This document shows, piece after piece, positions 7,705 to 16,649 of a DNA stretch of 64,000 nucleotides. Made by a program: the position numbers and the translations under genes. The stretch is from positions 50,572 through 114,571 of the forward strand of contig CANBVJ010000002.1 of the NCBI GenBank assembly GCA_947372865.1. The letters run 5' to 3'. The notes beneath the pieces were generated by a model that searched no databases, was not told the DNA's origin, and worked only from the letters and a program-made list of their open reading frames with translations. The stretch comes from Comamonadaceae bacterium (lineage in GTDB: Bacteria; Pseudomonadota; Gammaproteobacteria; Burkholderiales; Burkholderiaceae_C). Position 1 is the stretch's first letter. The number at the start of each line of letters is the position of its first letter.

Positions 7705-10110
7705 ATGAAAACTTTCCTCAAACTCTTGGCCACCGCCCTTGTTGTACTACTGGCTGGCAGCGCCTGGTATCTGCACGGCAAACAACCGGTGCGCGACGGC
7801 AGTATGGACCTGCGCGGCCTGCAGCAATCCGTGACCGTGCGCTACGACGAACGCGGTGTTCCCCACATCACCGCGCAAAACGAGCCCGACCTGTACCGCG
7901 CGCTGGGCTATGTCCATGCCCAAGACCGCCTGTTCCAGATGGAAATGGTGCGCCGCCTGGCGATGGGCGAACTCGCCGAAATCCTCGGCCCCAAGCTGCT
8001 CGATACCGACCGCCTGTTTCGCACCCTGGGTATCCGCGAACACGCGCAGCGGGTTGCGCAGACCCTGGACATGGGCACACCGGCCAACCAGACCCTGGCC
8101 GCCTACCTGGACGGCATCAACCAATTCCAGGCCGGCCACCCCGCGCCGATGGAGTTTGATTTGCTGGGGATTCCCAAGCGCCCTTTCACGCCCCAAGACA
8201 CGCTGGCGGTGTCTGGCTACCTGGCGTACAGCTTTGCCGCCGCCTTCAAAACCGAGCCGGTGATGACGCTGATCCGCGACCAACTGGGGCCCAACTACCT
8301 GCGCATTTTTGACCTCGACTGGCATCCCCAAGGTGCGGTCAAAACCGCCGCGCTAGCCCAACCCAACACCAAAACCGCGCTGGGCCCAGCCGACTGGCAA
8401 AGCTTGGGTCGGCTCGCGGCGCTGAGCCAAAGCGCGCTGGAACAAGCCGGCGTGCCCGCTTTTGAGGGCAGCAACGCCTGGGTGATTGACGGTCACCACA
8501 CCGCAAGCGGCAAACCCATCTTGGCGGGCGATCCGCATATTGCGTATTCGGCGCCTTCGGTCTGGTACGAGGCGCACCTGAGCAGCCCGGGTTTTGAGTT
8601 GTACGGCCACTACCAGGCGCTCAACCCGGTGGCGCTGCTCGGTCACAACGCCGAATTCGGCTGGAGCCTGACCATGTTCCAGAACGACGACATTGACCTG
8701 GTGGCCGAAAAGGTCAACCCGACCAATGCGGATGAAGTCTGGGACCACGGCACATGGGTCAAACTCACCGAGCGTTCTGAGACCATTGCCGTCAAAGGCC
8801 AGACACCTGTGGAGCTGCGCCTGCGCCGCTCGCCCCACGGCCCGCTGCTCAACGACGCCTACAAAGACACGCTGGGCACCACGCCGATTGCCATGTGGTG
8901 GGCCTTTCTGGAAACCGAAAACCCGTTGATCGACGCCTTTTACGAACTCAACCGCGCCAACACCCGGGACAAGGCGCGTGTGGCGGCCAGCAAAATCCAC
9001 GCCCCCGGCCTGAACGTGGTCTGGGCCAATGCGCAAGGCGACATTGGCTGGTGGGCGGCGGCCAAGTTGCCTATTCGCCCCAAGGGCGTGAATCCCACTT
9101 TTATTCTGGACGCCGCCAAAGGAGAGGCAGACAAGCCCGGCTTCTACCCCTTCAAGGACAACCCGCAAGAAGAAAACCCGGCGCGCGGCTTCATCGTCTC
9201 GGCCAACCACCAGCCCGCAGGCGCGCGCGCCGTGCCGGGCTACTACAACCCCTCGGGCCGCGCCCGGCGCCTGACCGAGCTGTTACAGGCGGCCCAATCC
9301 CCAGCCGACACCGCCGCCATGCAGGCCATGCAGCTCGACACCCAAACCGACTTTGCGCCCCAGGTGCTCAGCGGCCTGCTGCCCGTACTCGGCGAAGTCG
9401 TCACCGACCCGCAAGAGCGGGGCTTGTTGCAAACACTGCAGCAATGGGACGGCCGGTTCAGCATGGACAGTGCGGCGCCCACGCTGTTTAGCCAAATGCT
9501 GTTTGAAGTGGCGCGCGCTGCCATGGCCGACGAGCTGGGCGAGGTTGAATTCAAAGCCATGCTGCGCACCCGCGCCTTGGACGAAGCGCTGCCCCGCCTG
9601 CTGGCCGACGCCAACTCTCCGTGGTGGGATGTGCGCGGCACGCCTGCCGTGGAAACCCGCGCCGACACCGTCAAGGCCGCCTGGAAGGCCGCGCTGGTGC
9701 ACCTGAAAAACACCTATGGCCCCGACACCCACCAATGGGTCTGGGGCAAAACCCACACCGTGACGCACAAGCACCCGCTGGGCCAGCAAAAACCACTGGA
9801 CAAACTGTTTGATGTCGGCCCCCTGCCCGTGCCCGGCGGCCGCGAAGTGCCCAACAACCTGTCGGGCACCATCACAGCAGCACCTTGGGCGGTGAGCTAC
9901 GGCCCGTCTACCCGGCGCGTGGTGGATTTTGCTGACGCCAGCCAAGCCTTAGGCATCAACCCGGTGGGGCAAAGCGGCGTGCTGCTGGACGCCCATTACG
10001 CCGACCAGGCCAAAGCCTTTGCGCGGGGGCAGTACATGCGCCAGTATTTGTCGGTGGGCGACGTGAGCGCCCATACCCAAAGCACGCTGCAACTGCGCGC
10101 GGTGCCTTAG
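7705..10110 (+). CDS. Penicillin acylase family N-terminal-nucleophile hydrolase
   Basis: 801-residue Ntn-hydrolase precursor of the penicillin G/AHL acylase family. These enzymes cleave amides and mature by autoproteolysis into alpha and beta chains. The start MKTFLKLL at 7705 is chosen because a hydrophobic export/anchor segment follows at once; an in-frame GTG 90 bp earlier only adds unrelated residues. The scissile site is AFEG/SNAW, with Ser256 as the expected nucleophile. Substrate cannot be predicted; acyl-homoserine lactones, beta-lactams or other N-acyl compounds are candidates. It stands alone, with 125 bp of unremarkable sequence before it. Confidence 0.9.
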   Translation: MKTFLKLLATALVVLLAGSAWYLHGKQPVRDGSMDLRGLQQSVTVRYDERGVPHITAQNEPDLYRALGYVHAQDRLFQMEMVRRLAMGELAEILGPKLLDTDRLFRTLGIREHAQRVAQTLDMGTPANQTLAAYLDGINQFQAGHPAPMEFDLLGIPKRPFTPQDTLAVSGYLAYSFAAAFKTEPVMTLIRDQLGPNYLRIFDLDWHPQGAVKTAALAQPNTKTALGPADWQSLGRLAALSQSALEQAGVPAFEGSNAWVIDGHHTASGKPILAGDPHIAYSAPSVWYEAHLSSPGFELYGHYQALNPVALLGHNAEFGWSLTMFQNDDIDLVAEKVNPTNADEVWDHGTWVKLTERSETIAVKGQTPVELRLRRSPHGPLLNDAYKDTLGTTPIAMWWAFLETENPLIDAFYELNRANTRDKARVAASKIHAPGLNVVWANAQGDIGWWAAAKLPIRPKGVNPTFILDAAKGEADKPGFYPFKDNPQEENPARGFIVSANHQPAGARAVPGYYNPSGRARRLTELLQAAQSPADTAAMQAMQLDTQTDFAPQVLSGLLPVLGEVVTDPQERGLLQTLQQWDGRFSMDSAAPTLFSQMLFEVARAAMADELGEVEFKAMLRTRALDEALPRLLADANSPWWDVRGTPAVETRADTVKAAWKAALVHLKNTYGPDTHQWVWGKTHTVTHKHPLGQQKPLDKLFDVGPLPVPGGREVPNNLSGTITAAPWAVSYGPSTRRVVDFADASQALGINPVGQSGVLLDAHYADQAKAFARGQYMRQYLSVGDVSAHTQSTLQLRAVP

Positions 10111-10134
10111 GGCGCGGGGATCGGGCGGCGCGGG

Positions 10135-10836
10135 CTAGGTCGCCAGCCCCAAGGCCGCGCACAACTGCGCCATATCGGTCGTGGTCAGGTGCGGCGTGTG
10201 CGAGTGGCTCCAGACCTTGGCGTCGCGGTTCAGCCACGCGGCCTGCATACCGGCGTCCAGAGCACCCACCACGTCCAGGTGCGCGTCGTCGCCCACGTGC
10301 AGCACTTCGTCGGGCGCGCACCGCAGCGCGCGCGCCGCCGCATGAAAAATGTCAATATGCGGTTTGGCCACGCCACAGGACTGGGCGCTGACGCTGCCCA
10401 CAAAATACGCACCCAGGCCGACGCGATGCACATCGGCATTGCCGTTGGACACCGCCAGCACCGGAAAGCGCGCCGCCAGTACCGCCAGTGCGCCCAAAGC
10501 GTCCGGGTAGAGCGTGACGCGCTGGCGCTCGGCAAAAAACACCTCAAACGCGGGGTGCGCCAGGGCCGTGTCCTCGCCCGCCTGGCCCAGCGCATGGCGC
10601 AAATAAGCGCGGCGCAGGGCGCTGAAATCATGCGCCACTTCAGGGTGGGCCAGGTTCACCGCCTTGCGCAACTGGCTGCGTGTGGCACTGCTGCTGAGCA
10701 AGGTGGACGTGGCGGGCGCGTGCTGGGCCAGCCAGTCGGCCAGCGCCTGTTCGGCACGCACGATGGTGGGCTCGACGGGCCACAGCGTGTCGTCCAGGTC
10801 CAGGGTAATGGCTTTGATTTTGGAAACATGGAGCAT
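10135..10836 (-). CDS. HAD-family hydrolase
   Basis: 233-residue haloacid-dehalogenase superfamily phosphatase. Motif I is DLDDT (Asp13 nucleophile, Asp15 acid/base) in the opening [14 protein letters not shown] lysine in [13 protein letters not shown] and the acidic motif VGDDAHLD complete the active site. The start MLHVSKIK at 10836 puts motif I in the usual place; the frame is open further upstream but the extra residues do not look like this family. It is divergent from hemH with only 19 bp between the start codons. The substrate is unknown. Confidence 0.88.
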   Translation of the reverse strand: MLHVSKIKAITLDLDDTLWPVEPTIVRAEQALADWLAQHAPATSTLLSSSATRSQLRKAVNLAHPEVAHDFSALRRAYLRHALGQAGEDTALAHPAFEVFFAERQRVTLYPDALGALAVLAARFPVLAVSNGNADVHRVGLGAYFVGSVSAQSCGVAKPHIDIFHAAARALRCAPDEVLHVGDDAHLDVVGALDAGMQAAWLNRDAKVWSHSHTPHLTTTDMAQLCAALGLAT

Positions 10837-10855
10837 AGGTGCGCGAGAATACCCC

Positions 10856-11947
10856 ATGCCTTTTTCCAAAGAACCCCTATTTACCCACGGCCAGACTCCC
10901 CGCACCGCCGTCTTGTATTGCAACCTGGGCACGCCTGACGCACCCACCGCAGCCGCAGTGCGCCGCTACCTGGCCGAGTTTTTGAGCGACCAGCGTGTGG
11001 TTGAAATCCCGCGTTTGCTTTGGCTGCTGATCTTGCACGGCATCATCCTGCGCTTTCGCCCGGCCAAATCGGCGGCCAAATACGCCAGCATCTGGACGCC
11101 TGAGGGTTCGCCGCTCAAGATCGGCACCGAAAAGCAGGCCAAACTGTTGCAAGGCTGGCTGGGCGAACAAGGCGAAAAAGTCGTGGTGCGCTGGGCCATG
11201 CGCTACGGCAGCACCTCGATTGCCTCGCAGCTTGACGCGCTCAAGGCCGAAGGCGTCACCCGCGTGCTGGTGCTGCCGGCCTATCCGCAGTATTCGGCCA
11301 CCACCACGGCCAGCCTGTTTGACGCGGTTTACACCTGGGCCAGCAAAATTCGCAGCATCCCCGAGCTGCGCTTTGTCAACCATTACCACGACCACCCCGC
11401 TTACATCGAGGCGCTGGCAGAGAGCGTGCGCAACTACTGGCTGGGCCAAACCCGCCCGGACGTGCTGGTGATGAGCTTTCACGGCGTACCCGAGCGCACG
11501 CTGGCCTTGGGCGACCAGTACCACTGCGAATGCTTCAAGACCGCGCGCCTGCTGGCCGAAGCCCTGGGTTTGTCCAAGGACCAGTACAAAGTGACCTTCC
11601 AAAGCCGCCTGGGCCGCGCCAAATGGCTGGAGCCCTATACCGAGCCCACGCTGATCGCAATGGCGCAGGCGGGCGTGCAGCGGGTGGACGTGGTGTGCCC
11701 CGGCTTTACCAGCGACTGCCTGGAAACGCTGGAAGAAATCAATATGGAGGCTCGCGAAGCCTTTTTGCACGCCGGGGGCAAAGTCTTCGGCTATATCCCC
11801 TGCCTGAATCACGACCCGGCCGGCATCACCGCCCTGGGCGCCGTGGCGCAGCAGCATCTGGCGGGCTGGAACACCCAAGAGCTGGCCGACCCGCGCCTGC
11901 TTGCCGCGTCACGCGCCGCCGCCTTGGCCTTGGGCGCCAAGCAATAA
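10856..11947 (+). CDS. hemH: Ferrochelatase
   Basis: 363-residue enzyme that inserts ferrous iron into protoporphyrin IX, the final step of protohaem synthesis, in the cytoplasm. The start [13 protein letters not shown] at 10856 precedes the family opening [12 protein letters not shown]. The active-site histidine lies in [11 protein letters not shown], and the C-terminal [14 protein letters not shown] segment is typical. It diverges from the HAD gene across 19 bp. dusC follows 25 bp downstream on the same strand. Confidence 0.96.
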   Translation: MPFSKEPLFTHGQTPRTAVLYCNLGTPDAPTAAAVRRYLAEFLSDQRVVEIPRLLWLLILHGIILRFRPAKSAAKYASIWTPEGSPLKIGTEKQAKLLQGWLGEQGEKVVVRWAMRYGSTSIASQLDALKAEGVTRVLVLPAYPQYSATTTASLFDAVYTWASKIRSIPELRFVNHYHDHPAYIEALAESVRNYWLGQTRPDVLVMSFHGVPERTLALGDQYHCECFKTARLLAEALGLSKDQYKVTFQSRLGRAKWLEPYTEPTLIAMAQAGVQRVDVVCPGFTSDCLETLEEINMEAREAFLHAGGKVFGYIPCLNHDPAGITALGAVAQQHLAGWNTQELADPRLLAASRAAALALGAKQ

Positions 11948-11972
11948 GGCGCACGGGCAACACAGCAGCACG

Positions 11973-12950
11973 ATGGCGATTGTTTTAGCCCCGATGGAGG
12001 GCCTGCTGGACTTTGTGCTGCGCGACATCCTGACCCGGGTGGGCGGCATTGACCGCTGTGTGTCCGAATTCATCCGCGTCACCAACACCTTGCTGCCCGA
12101 GCGCGCCTTTGTGCGCGTGGTGCCCGAGTTGCTGACCGGTGGCCGCACGCTCTCGGGCGTGCCCGTGCGGCCCCAGTTATTGGGGTCAGACCCGCATTGC
12201 CTGGCCGACAACGCAGCGCGCGTGGCGGGCCTGGGCGCTGATGGCGTGGACCTGAACTTTGGCTGCCCGGCCAAGGTCGTCAACCGCCACGGCGGTGGCG
12301 CGGCCTTGCTGGAAGACCCGGAGTTGCTGTTCCAGATCGTGTCCGCCGTGCGCCGCGCCGTGCCTGCGCACCAGGTGGTGTCGGCCAAGATGCGCTTGGG
12401 CTTTCATGACGACCGCCGGGCCGAAGAATGCGCGCTGGCCTTGGAGGCCGGAGGCGCGGGCGAGATTGTGGTGCACGCCCGCACCCGCGCCGATGCTTAC
12501 CGCCCGCCCGCCTACTGGGGCCGCATTGCAGACATTGCCGCCGTGGTGCGCACGCCACTGGTGGCCAATGGCGAGATCTGGAACGTGCAAGACGCGCAGG
12601 CCTGCCGCGCCGAGTCGGGCTGCCACACGCTGATGCTGGGGCGCGGCATCGTCAGCTACCCCGGCCTGGCGCACGCCATTGCCCAGGCTGCGGGGCAAAC
12701 CGCCCCCACGCAGGTGACCGACTGGCCGGCGTTGCATCCGCACATCGCCAGCTTTTGGCAACTGGTGCGCGCCACGCTAGAGCGCCGCCAGCAGGCCGGG
12801 CGCCTCAAGCAATGGCTCAACTTTTTGCGCCGCCACTATCCGCAGGCGCAGCTTGCTTACAACGCGCTCAAGGCGGTGAACGATGTGGCGGTGATTGACG
12901 CTTGGGTGGCGGGGCTGGGTGTCGGAAAATTGAACACAAATGCTGTATAA
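11973..12950 (+). CDS. dusC: tRNA-dihydrouridine(16) synthase DusC
   Basis: 325-residue FMN-dependent enzyme that reduces a uridine in the tRNA D-loop. The start MAIVLAPMEGLLDF at 11973 leads straight into the TIM barrel. The catalytic cysteine is Cys98 in DLNFGCPAKVVN, and FMN-phosphate binding residues are in the MLGRGIVSYP region. The motif HARTRADAYRPPAYW fits the DusC subgroup. The last codons (KLNTNAV) are abruptly AT-rich, which suggests that the true 3' end was replaced when the neighbouring restriction-modification genes arrived. Confidence 0.92.
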   Translation: MAIVLAPMEGLLDFVLRDILTRVGGIDRCVSEFIRVTNTLLPERAFVRVVPELLTGGRTLSGVPVRPQLLGSDPHCLADNAARVAGLGADGVDLNFGCPAKVVNRHGGGAALLEDPELLFQIVSAVRRAVPAHQVVSAKMRLGFHDDRRAEECALALEAGGAGEIVVHARTRADAYRPPAYWGRIADIAAVVRTPLVANGEIWNVQDAQACRAESGCHTLMLGRGIVSYPGLAHAIAQAAGQTAPTQVTDWPALHPHIASFWQLVRATLERRQQAGRLKQWLNFLRRHYPQAQLAYNALKAVNDVAVIDAWVAGLGVGKLNTNAV

Positions 12951-13001
12951 AATAACAGTTACTATTTTTGTGTAATCGCTTAGTTTTAACTACAAAATAA
13001 C
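12946..13001 (+). promoter_or_regulatory. AT-rich leader of the methyltransferase gene with repeated boxes
   Basis: This stretch is much more AT-rich than its surroundings and runs from the dusC stop to the methyltransferase start. It contains TATAAAATAAC (12946-12956) and TACAAAATAAC (12991-13001) as direct repeats, and AAAATA/TATTTT inverted arms (12949-12954 and 12963-12968). It probably carries the promoter of the restriction-modification genes and may be an operator for self-regulation by the methyltransferase, as is known in some such systems. No single -35/-10 pair is convincing. Confidence 0.4.
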
Positions 13002-13004
13002 TTC

Positions 13005-13964
13005 ATGGCACTTCAATCAATCGAAATTTGCGCTGGCGCCGGTGGTCAGGCTTTGGGACTGGAGCAGGCCGGTTTTGAACATGCGAGTCTGGTTGAAATA
13101 GAAGCCCCCGCCTGCCAGACACTGCGCATGAACCGGCCTAACTGGAACGTAGTGGAAGCCGATGTACACCAGTACAGCGCAGACCGCTGGAAGGGTGTCG
13201 CACTGTTTGCAGGCGGCGTACCTTGCCCGCCGTTTTCCAAGGCCGGCAAGCAGTTGGGCCACGACGATGAACGCGATCTCTTTCCCCAGGCAATCCGCCT
13301 GGTGGACGAATGTAAGCCGCAAGCCGTGATGCTGGAAAACGTGCGTGGTTTGCTAGATCCAATGTTTGCCGACTACCGCGCCAAGATCGTGTCCGATCTG
13401 GCCAAGCTGGGCTACGTGGGCGAATGGAAGCTGCTGCACGCAAACGACTTTGGCGTTCCCCAATTACGGCCCAGGCTCATTTTTGTAGCCTTTCGCAAAG
13501 GCACCGAAGACTATTTCAGATGGCCCACACCGCAAGCGTTAGCTGCACCAACGGTCGGGCAAGCCCTGGCGGATCTGATGGCGACCAATGGTTGGCCAGG
13601 GGCCGAAGCATGGAGTGCCCAGGCTGACCGAATTGCGCCGACCCTCGTCGGCGGCAGTAAAAAACACGGAGGCCCGGATCTGGGACCCACTAGGGCAAAA
13701 AAAGCCTGGGCTGTATTGGGCGTAGACGGAATGGGAATCGCCAATGACGCGCCTGCGGCCGACTTTGTCGGCTTGCCACGCCTAACCGTACGTATGGCGG
13801 CCCGCATTCAAGGCTTTCCTGATCACTGGCAAATCAGCGGCAAAAAAACTGCCGCCTACCGCCAAATCGGTAATGCGTTTCCCCCACCCGTGGCCCGCGC
13901 TGTGAGCGCAGAAATCTATGCAGCTCTAAACGCAGCTGCAAAACCCAAATTGAAGAGGGCATAA
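13005..13964 (+). CDS. DNA (cytosine-5-)-methyltransferase
   Basis: 319-residue C5 DNA methyltransferase, presumably the modification half of a type II system. Motif I is EICAGAGGQALGLEQAG near residues 7-23. Motif IV is PCPPFS with catalytic Cys74, motif VI is ENVRG at 111-115, motif VIII is QLRPRLIFV, and motif X is IGNAFPPPVA near the C-terminus. The target-recognition region between VIII and IX is short, and I cannot predict the recognised sequence. It is followed 25 bp later by an HNH endonuclease gene. GC content is modestly lower than in the flanking housekeeping genes, consistent with transfer. Confidence 0.93.
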   Translation: MALQSIEICAGAGGQALGLEQAGFEHASLVEIEAPACQTLRMNRPNWNVVEADVHQYSADRWKGVALFAGGVPCPPFSKAGKQLGHDDERDLFPQAIRLVDECKPQAVMLENVRGLLDPMFADYRAKIVSDLAKLGYVGEWKLLHANDFGVPQLRPRLIFVAFRKGTEDYFRWPTPQALAAPTVGQALADLMATNGWPGAEAWSAQADRIAPTLVGGSKKHGGPDLGPTRAKKAWAVLGVDGMGIANDAPAADFVGLPRLTVRMAARIQGFPDHWQISGKKTAAYRQIGNAFPPPVARAVSAEIYAALNAAAKPKLKRA

Positions 13965-13989
13965 CAACCAAGAGAGGTAGGGAGGAAAT

Positions 13990-14607
13990 ATGAAAAATCC
14001 GGCAATAAAGACCGGTGGGGCGCGAACAAAACTACGCGCACATTTTTTGGCCAATGTCGGCCGCGTCATGGATTCGCAGGAACTGCGCGAAGTCACCCAA
14101 AACCAGTCTGAATGGGCGCGCCGAGTGCGAGAGTTACGCACCGAGGAGGGCTACCTGATCCTCACGCACAATGACCGCAGCGACCTTAAACCCGGTCAAT
14201 ACCTGCTGGAAAGCGCCAAGCCGCAGCCAGCGTTTTCTCGCGCGATTTCCAAAGAGACGCGCGCCTATGTGCTGGACCGTAACGGTTTTACCTGCCAGAT
14301 GTGCGGTGCAGTCGCAGGTGAGCAACACCCCTACGACCCTAGCCGAAAAACCCGCTTGCACCTGGGCCATGTGATCGACAAAAGTATGGGTGGCACTGAT
14401 GACGCGAGCAACTTACGCGCCCTGTGTTCGGTCTGCAACGAAGGCGCATCCAACGCAACCCAAACTCGCCCAGACTTACAAAAGCTGCTCATCCAAGTGC
14501 GGCGGGCCACTGCGGCTGATCAGCGCGAAGTGCTGCGCTGGCTGTTAAAGAAATTTCCTGACAGCGCGCACAGGCCTGCCCCTCAAGCGCCCACCACATC
14601 GTCGTAG
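13990..14607 (+). CDS. HNH endonuclease, probable type II restriction enzyme
   Basis: 205-residue protein with a C-terminal HNH nuclease fold. The zinc knuckle is C102-x2-C105 and C146-x2-C149, the metal-binding segment is LGHVIDKSMGG (His127), then DASNLRALC, and Asn150 stands at the last HNH position. The N-terminal part (about residues 15-75) looks like a DNA-binding domain. Pairing with a C5 methyltransferase 25 bp upstream argues for a restriction enzyme rather than a homing nuclease. The last 8 codons and the stop (14583-14607) overlap the 3' end of the convergent NYN gene, so the tail APTTSS is read from the antisense strand of that gene. Confidence 0.88.
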   Translation: MKNPAIKTGGARTKLRAHFLANVGRVMDSQELREVTQNQSEWARRVRELRTEEGYLILTHNDRSDLKPGQYLLESAKPQPAFSRAISKETRAYVLDRNGFTCQMCGAVAGEQHPYDPSRKTRLHLGHVIDKSMGGTDDASNLRALCSVCNEGASNATQTRPDLQKLLIQVRRATAADQREVLRWLLKKFPDSAHRPAPQAPTTSS

Positions 14608-15122
14608 TAATAAAACGCATCGCAGCACCCCGCCCAGTAGCGGTTGGTAGATTTGCGGGCGCCAATGCCGACAACCCGCCGGCCAGCGGCTTTGAGCTTG
14701 TGGGCCAGGGGCATGAAGTCGCTGTCGCCGCCAATGATGACGACCTGGGCGATGTTGGCAAAGCGGGCACTGTCTTCCAGTGCGTCCAGGCACAGGCGGA
14801 TGTCGGCGCCGTTTTTGGCCGAGGCGCCGGGCGGAAACAGTTGCACCAGGTCGATGGCTGCGCCCAGCAGGGCTTCGCGGTAGCGGCCAAAGTATTGCCA
14901 GTTGCAATAGGCGCGGTTGATGGCAAGGGGCCCGAGCGTGGCGGCAAAGTCCACCAGCTTTTGCACCTGCACCAAGGGCTCTTGCGCCTTGAAGCGGCCG
15001 TCGGGCGTGTTGTAGGCGCCGTCGCCCTGGCGGTCTTCCACCAGGCGGGCGTGCAGGTTCTCAAAGTCCCAGTACACCGCTACCGAGCCAGAGGCTGCCG
15101 CTGGCGCCGTGGCCTGCGTCAT
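14583..15122 (-). CDS. NYN domain protein (PIN-like putative RNase)
   Basis: 179-residue NYN/PIN-like domain protein. Acidic residues expected to bind metal are in YWDFENLH (residues about 17-24), the mid-protein segment GADIRLCLDALE, and IIGGDSDFMPLAHKL. Such domains are predicted or proven RNases. The start overlaps the stop of the upstream FAH-family gene by 4 bp. It ends right after FYYYDDVVGA; from family knowledge, many homologues continue into a linker and a C-terminal OST-HTH/LOTUS domain, so this copy may have lost its second domain when the restriction-modification genes inserted. That truncation is inference. Confidence 0.88.
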   Translation of the reverse strand: MTQATAPAAASGSVAVYWDFENLHARLVEDRQGDGAYNTPDGRFKAQEPLVQVQKLVDFAATLGPLAINRAYCNWQYFGRYREALLGAAIDLVQLFPPGASAKNGADIRLCLDALEDSARFANIAQVVIIGGDSDFMPLAHKLKAAGRRVVGIGARKSTNRYWAGCCDAFYYYDDVVGA

Positions 15123-15970
15123 AAGGGCGCGGCCACGCAGGTTTGGGTTTGCTCGCCCAGGCCGTGAATGCCAAGGCGCATTTGGTCACCGGCCTTCAAA
15201 AACCAGGGGCTGGGCTTTTGTCCAAGCCCAACGCCAGCGGGCGTGCCAGTGCTGATCAGATCACCCGGGTGCAGCGTCATGAACTGGCTGATGTAGCTGA
15301 TGAGCTTGGGAATGCCAAAAATCAGGTTGGACGTGCTGCCGTCTTGCACGCGCCGGCCATTCACCTCCAGCCACAGGCCCAGGGCGTGAACGTCGCCCAG
15401 CTCATCGGGCGTCACCAACCAGGGGCCGATGGGCGAGAAGGTGTCGCAGCCCTTGCCCTTGTCCCACTGGCCGCCGCGCTCGAGCTGGAATTCGCGCTCG
15501 GACAGGTCGTTGACCAACACAAAACCCGCCACATGCGCCATGGCCTCAGCCTCGCTCACATAGCTGGCTTTGCTGCCGATGACGACGCCCAACTCCACCT
15601 CCCAGTCGGTCTTGACCGAGCCGCGCGGAATGGTGACCGGGTCATTGGGGCCAGTGATTGAGCTGGTGGCTTTGAGAAACAGCACCGGCTCTTTGGGTGG
15701 CTCCATGCCGCTCTCTTTGGCGTGGTCGGCGTAGTTCAGACCGACGCAGACAATTTTTCCGATATTGGATACCGGGCAGCCCAGGCGCGTTGTGCCGTCC
15801 ACCACGGGCAGCGCGTCCACGTTCAGCGCCTGCAACGCGGCCAGGGTGCGCGGCGACAGGTGGGCGGCGTCCAGGTCGGCAAACAGCATGGACAAATCGC
15901 GCACGCGGCCGTCGGAGCCGACAGCGCCCGCTTTTTCTTGGCCTGCGGGGCCGTAACGGAGGAGTTTCAT
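15119..15970 (-). CDS. Fumarylacetoacetate hydrolase family protein
   Basis: 283-residue protein of the FAH superfamily (fumarylpyruvate hydrolase, 2-keto-4-pentenoate hydratase-like and ureidoglycolate lyase-like enzymes). The start MKLLRYGPAGQEKAG at 15970 matches the family opening. The catalytic-domain segment CVGLNYADHAKESG and the metal ligands in DWEVELGVVIG and FVLVNDLSEREFQ are visible, and STGTPAGVGLGQ is the usual C-terminal motif. The stop overlaps the NYN gene start by 4 bp. The exact substrate cannot be told from sequence. Confidence 0.9.
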   Translation of the reverse strand: MKLLRYGPAGQEKAGAVGSDGRVRDLSMLFADLDAAHLSPRTLAALQALNVDALPVVDGTTRLGCPVSNIGKIVCVGLNYADHAKESGMEPPKEPVLFLKATSSITGPNDPVTIPRGSVKTDWEVELGVVIGSKASYVSEAEAMAHVAGFVLVNDLSEREFQLERGGQWDKGKGCDTFSPIGPWLVTPDELGDVHALGLWLEVNGRRVQDGSTSNLIFGIPKLISYISQFMTLHPGDLISTGTPAGVGLGQKPSPWFLKAGDQMRLGIHGLGEQTQTCVAAPL

Positions 15971-16028
15971 GGTTCGCCCTTGGTTAAAAGCACCGATTGT
16001 GCCTGTGGCCGGCGCCCCGGGCGCGGAC

Positions 16029-16649
16029 TTAAATCCGGGCGAGCAAGGTGGCCAGTTCGGCGGCCGAGCGTACTTGCAGCTTGGCGTAAACGCGGGCCCG
16101 GTAGACCTCGACCGTGCGCATGGACACATCAAGTTCGTCGGCAATGACTTTGTTGAGTTTTCCGGCGGCCACCCGGTGCAAGACATCGCGCTCACGCTGG
16201 GTCAGGCCTGCCAGCGCATGGCCGCGCGCGTCGCCGCTGCGCATGCTGGCCTGCCGGGCGGCGTCCAGGGCCAAGGCCTCGCGCACGCATTCGACCAAGG
16301 CAGTGTCGCCAAACGGCTTTTCGACAAAGTCAAAAGCGCCCTTCTTCAGGGCAGCCACGGCCATGCCGATGTCGCCATGGCCGGTCAAGAAGATGACGGG
16401 CGCTTGCACGCCTTGCGCCACCAGCGCGTCATGCACCTGCAGGCCCGACAAGGGCTCCATGCGCACGTCCAGCAAGACACAACCCCGCAGAGGCACGCCA
16501 CAAGCGACCCGGTGCAGCAAGGCCGGACCGTCGGCGTAGCACACCACGGACAGGCCATGCGAGACCAACAAAAACTCCAAAGCCGCACGCACCGGCGCCT
16601 CATCGTCCACCAGATGCACCAAGGGCGCGTCACCAGATAAAGAAATCAT
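16029..16649 (-). CDS. FixJ/DctR-type response regulator
   Basis: 206-residue two-domain regulator. The receiver domain has the acidic pair in LVDDE (Asp15-Asp16), the phospho-acceptor Asp61 in LLDVRMEP, Thr89 in FLTGHGD and Lys111 in FVEKPFG. A LuxR-type helix-turn-helix follows from about residue 140 (LTQRERDVLHRVAAG). The start MISLSGDAP at 16649 overlaps the sensor kinase stop by 4 bp, so the pair is translationally coupled. The divergent dctPQM operon next to the kinase is the likely target. Confidence 0.92.
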   Translation of the reverse strand: MISLSGDAPLVHLVDDEAPVRAALEFLLVSHGLSVVCYADGPALLHRVACGVPLRGCVLLDVRMEPLSGLQVHDALVAQGVQAPVIFLTGHGDIGMAVAALKKGAFDFVEKPFGDTALVECVREALALDAARQASMRSGDARGHALAGLTQRERDVLHRVAAGKLNKVIADELDVSMRTVEVYRARVYAKLQVRSAAELATLLARI

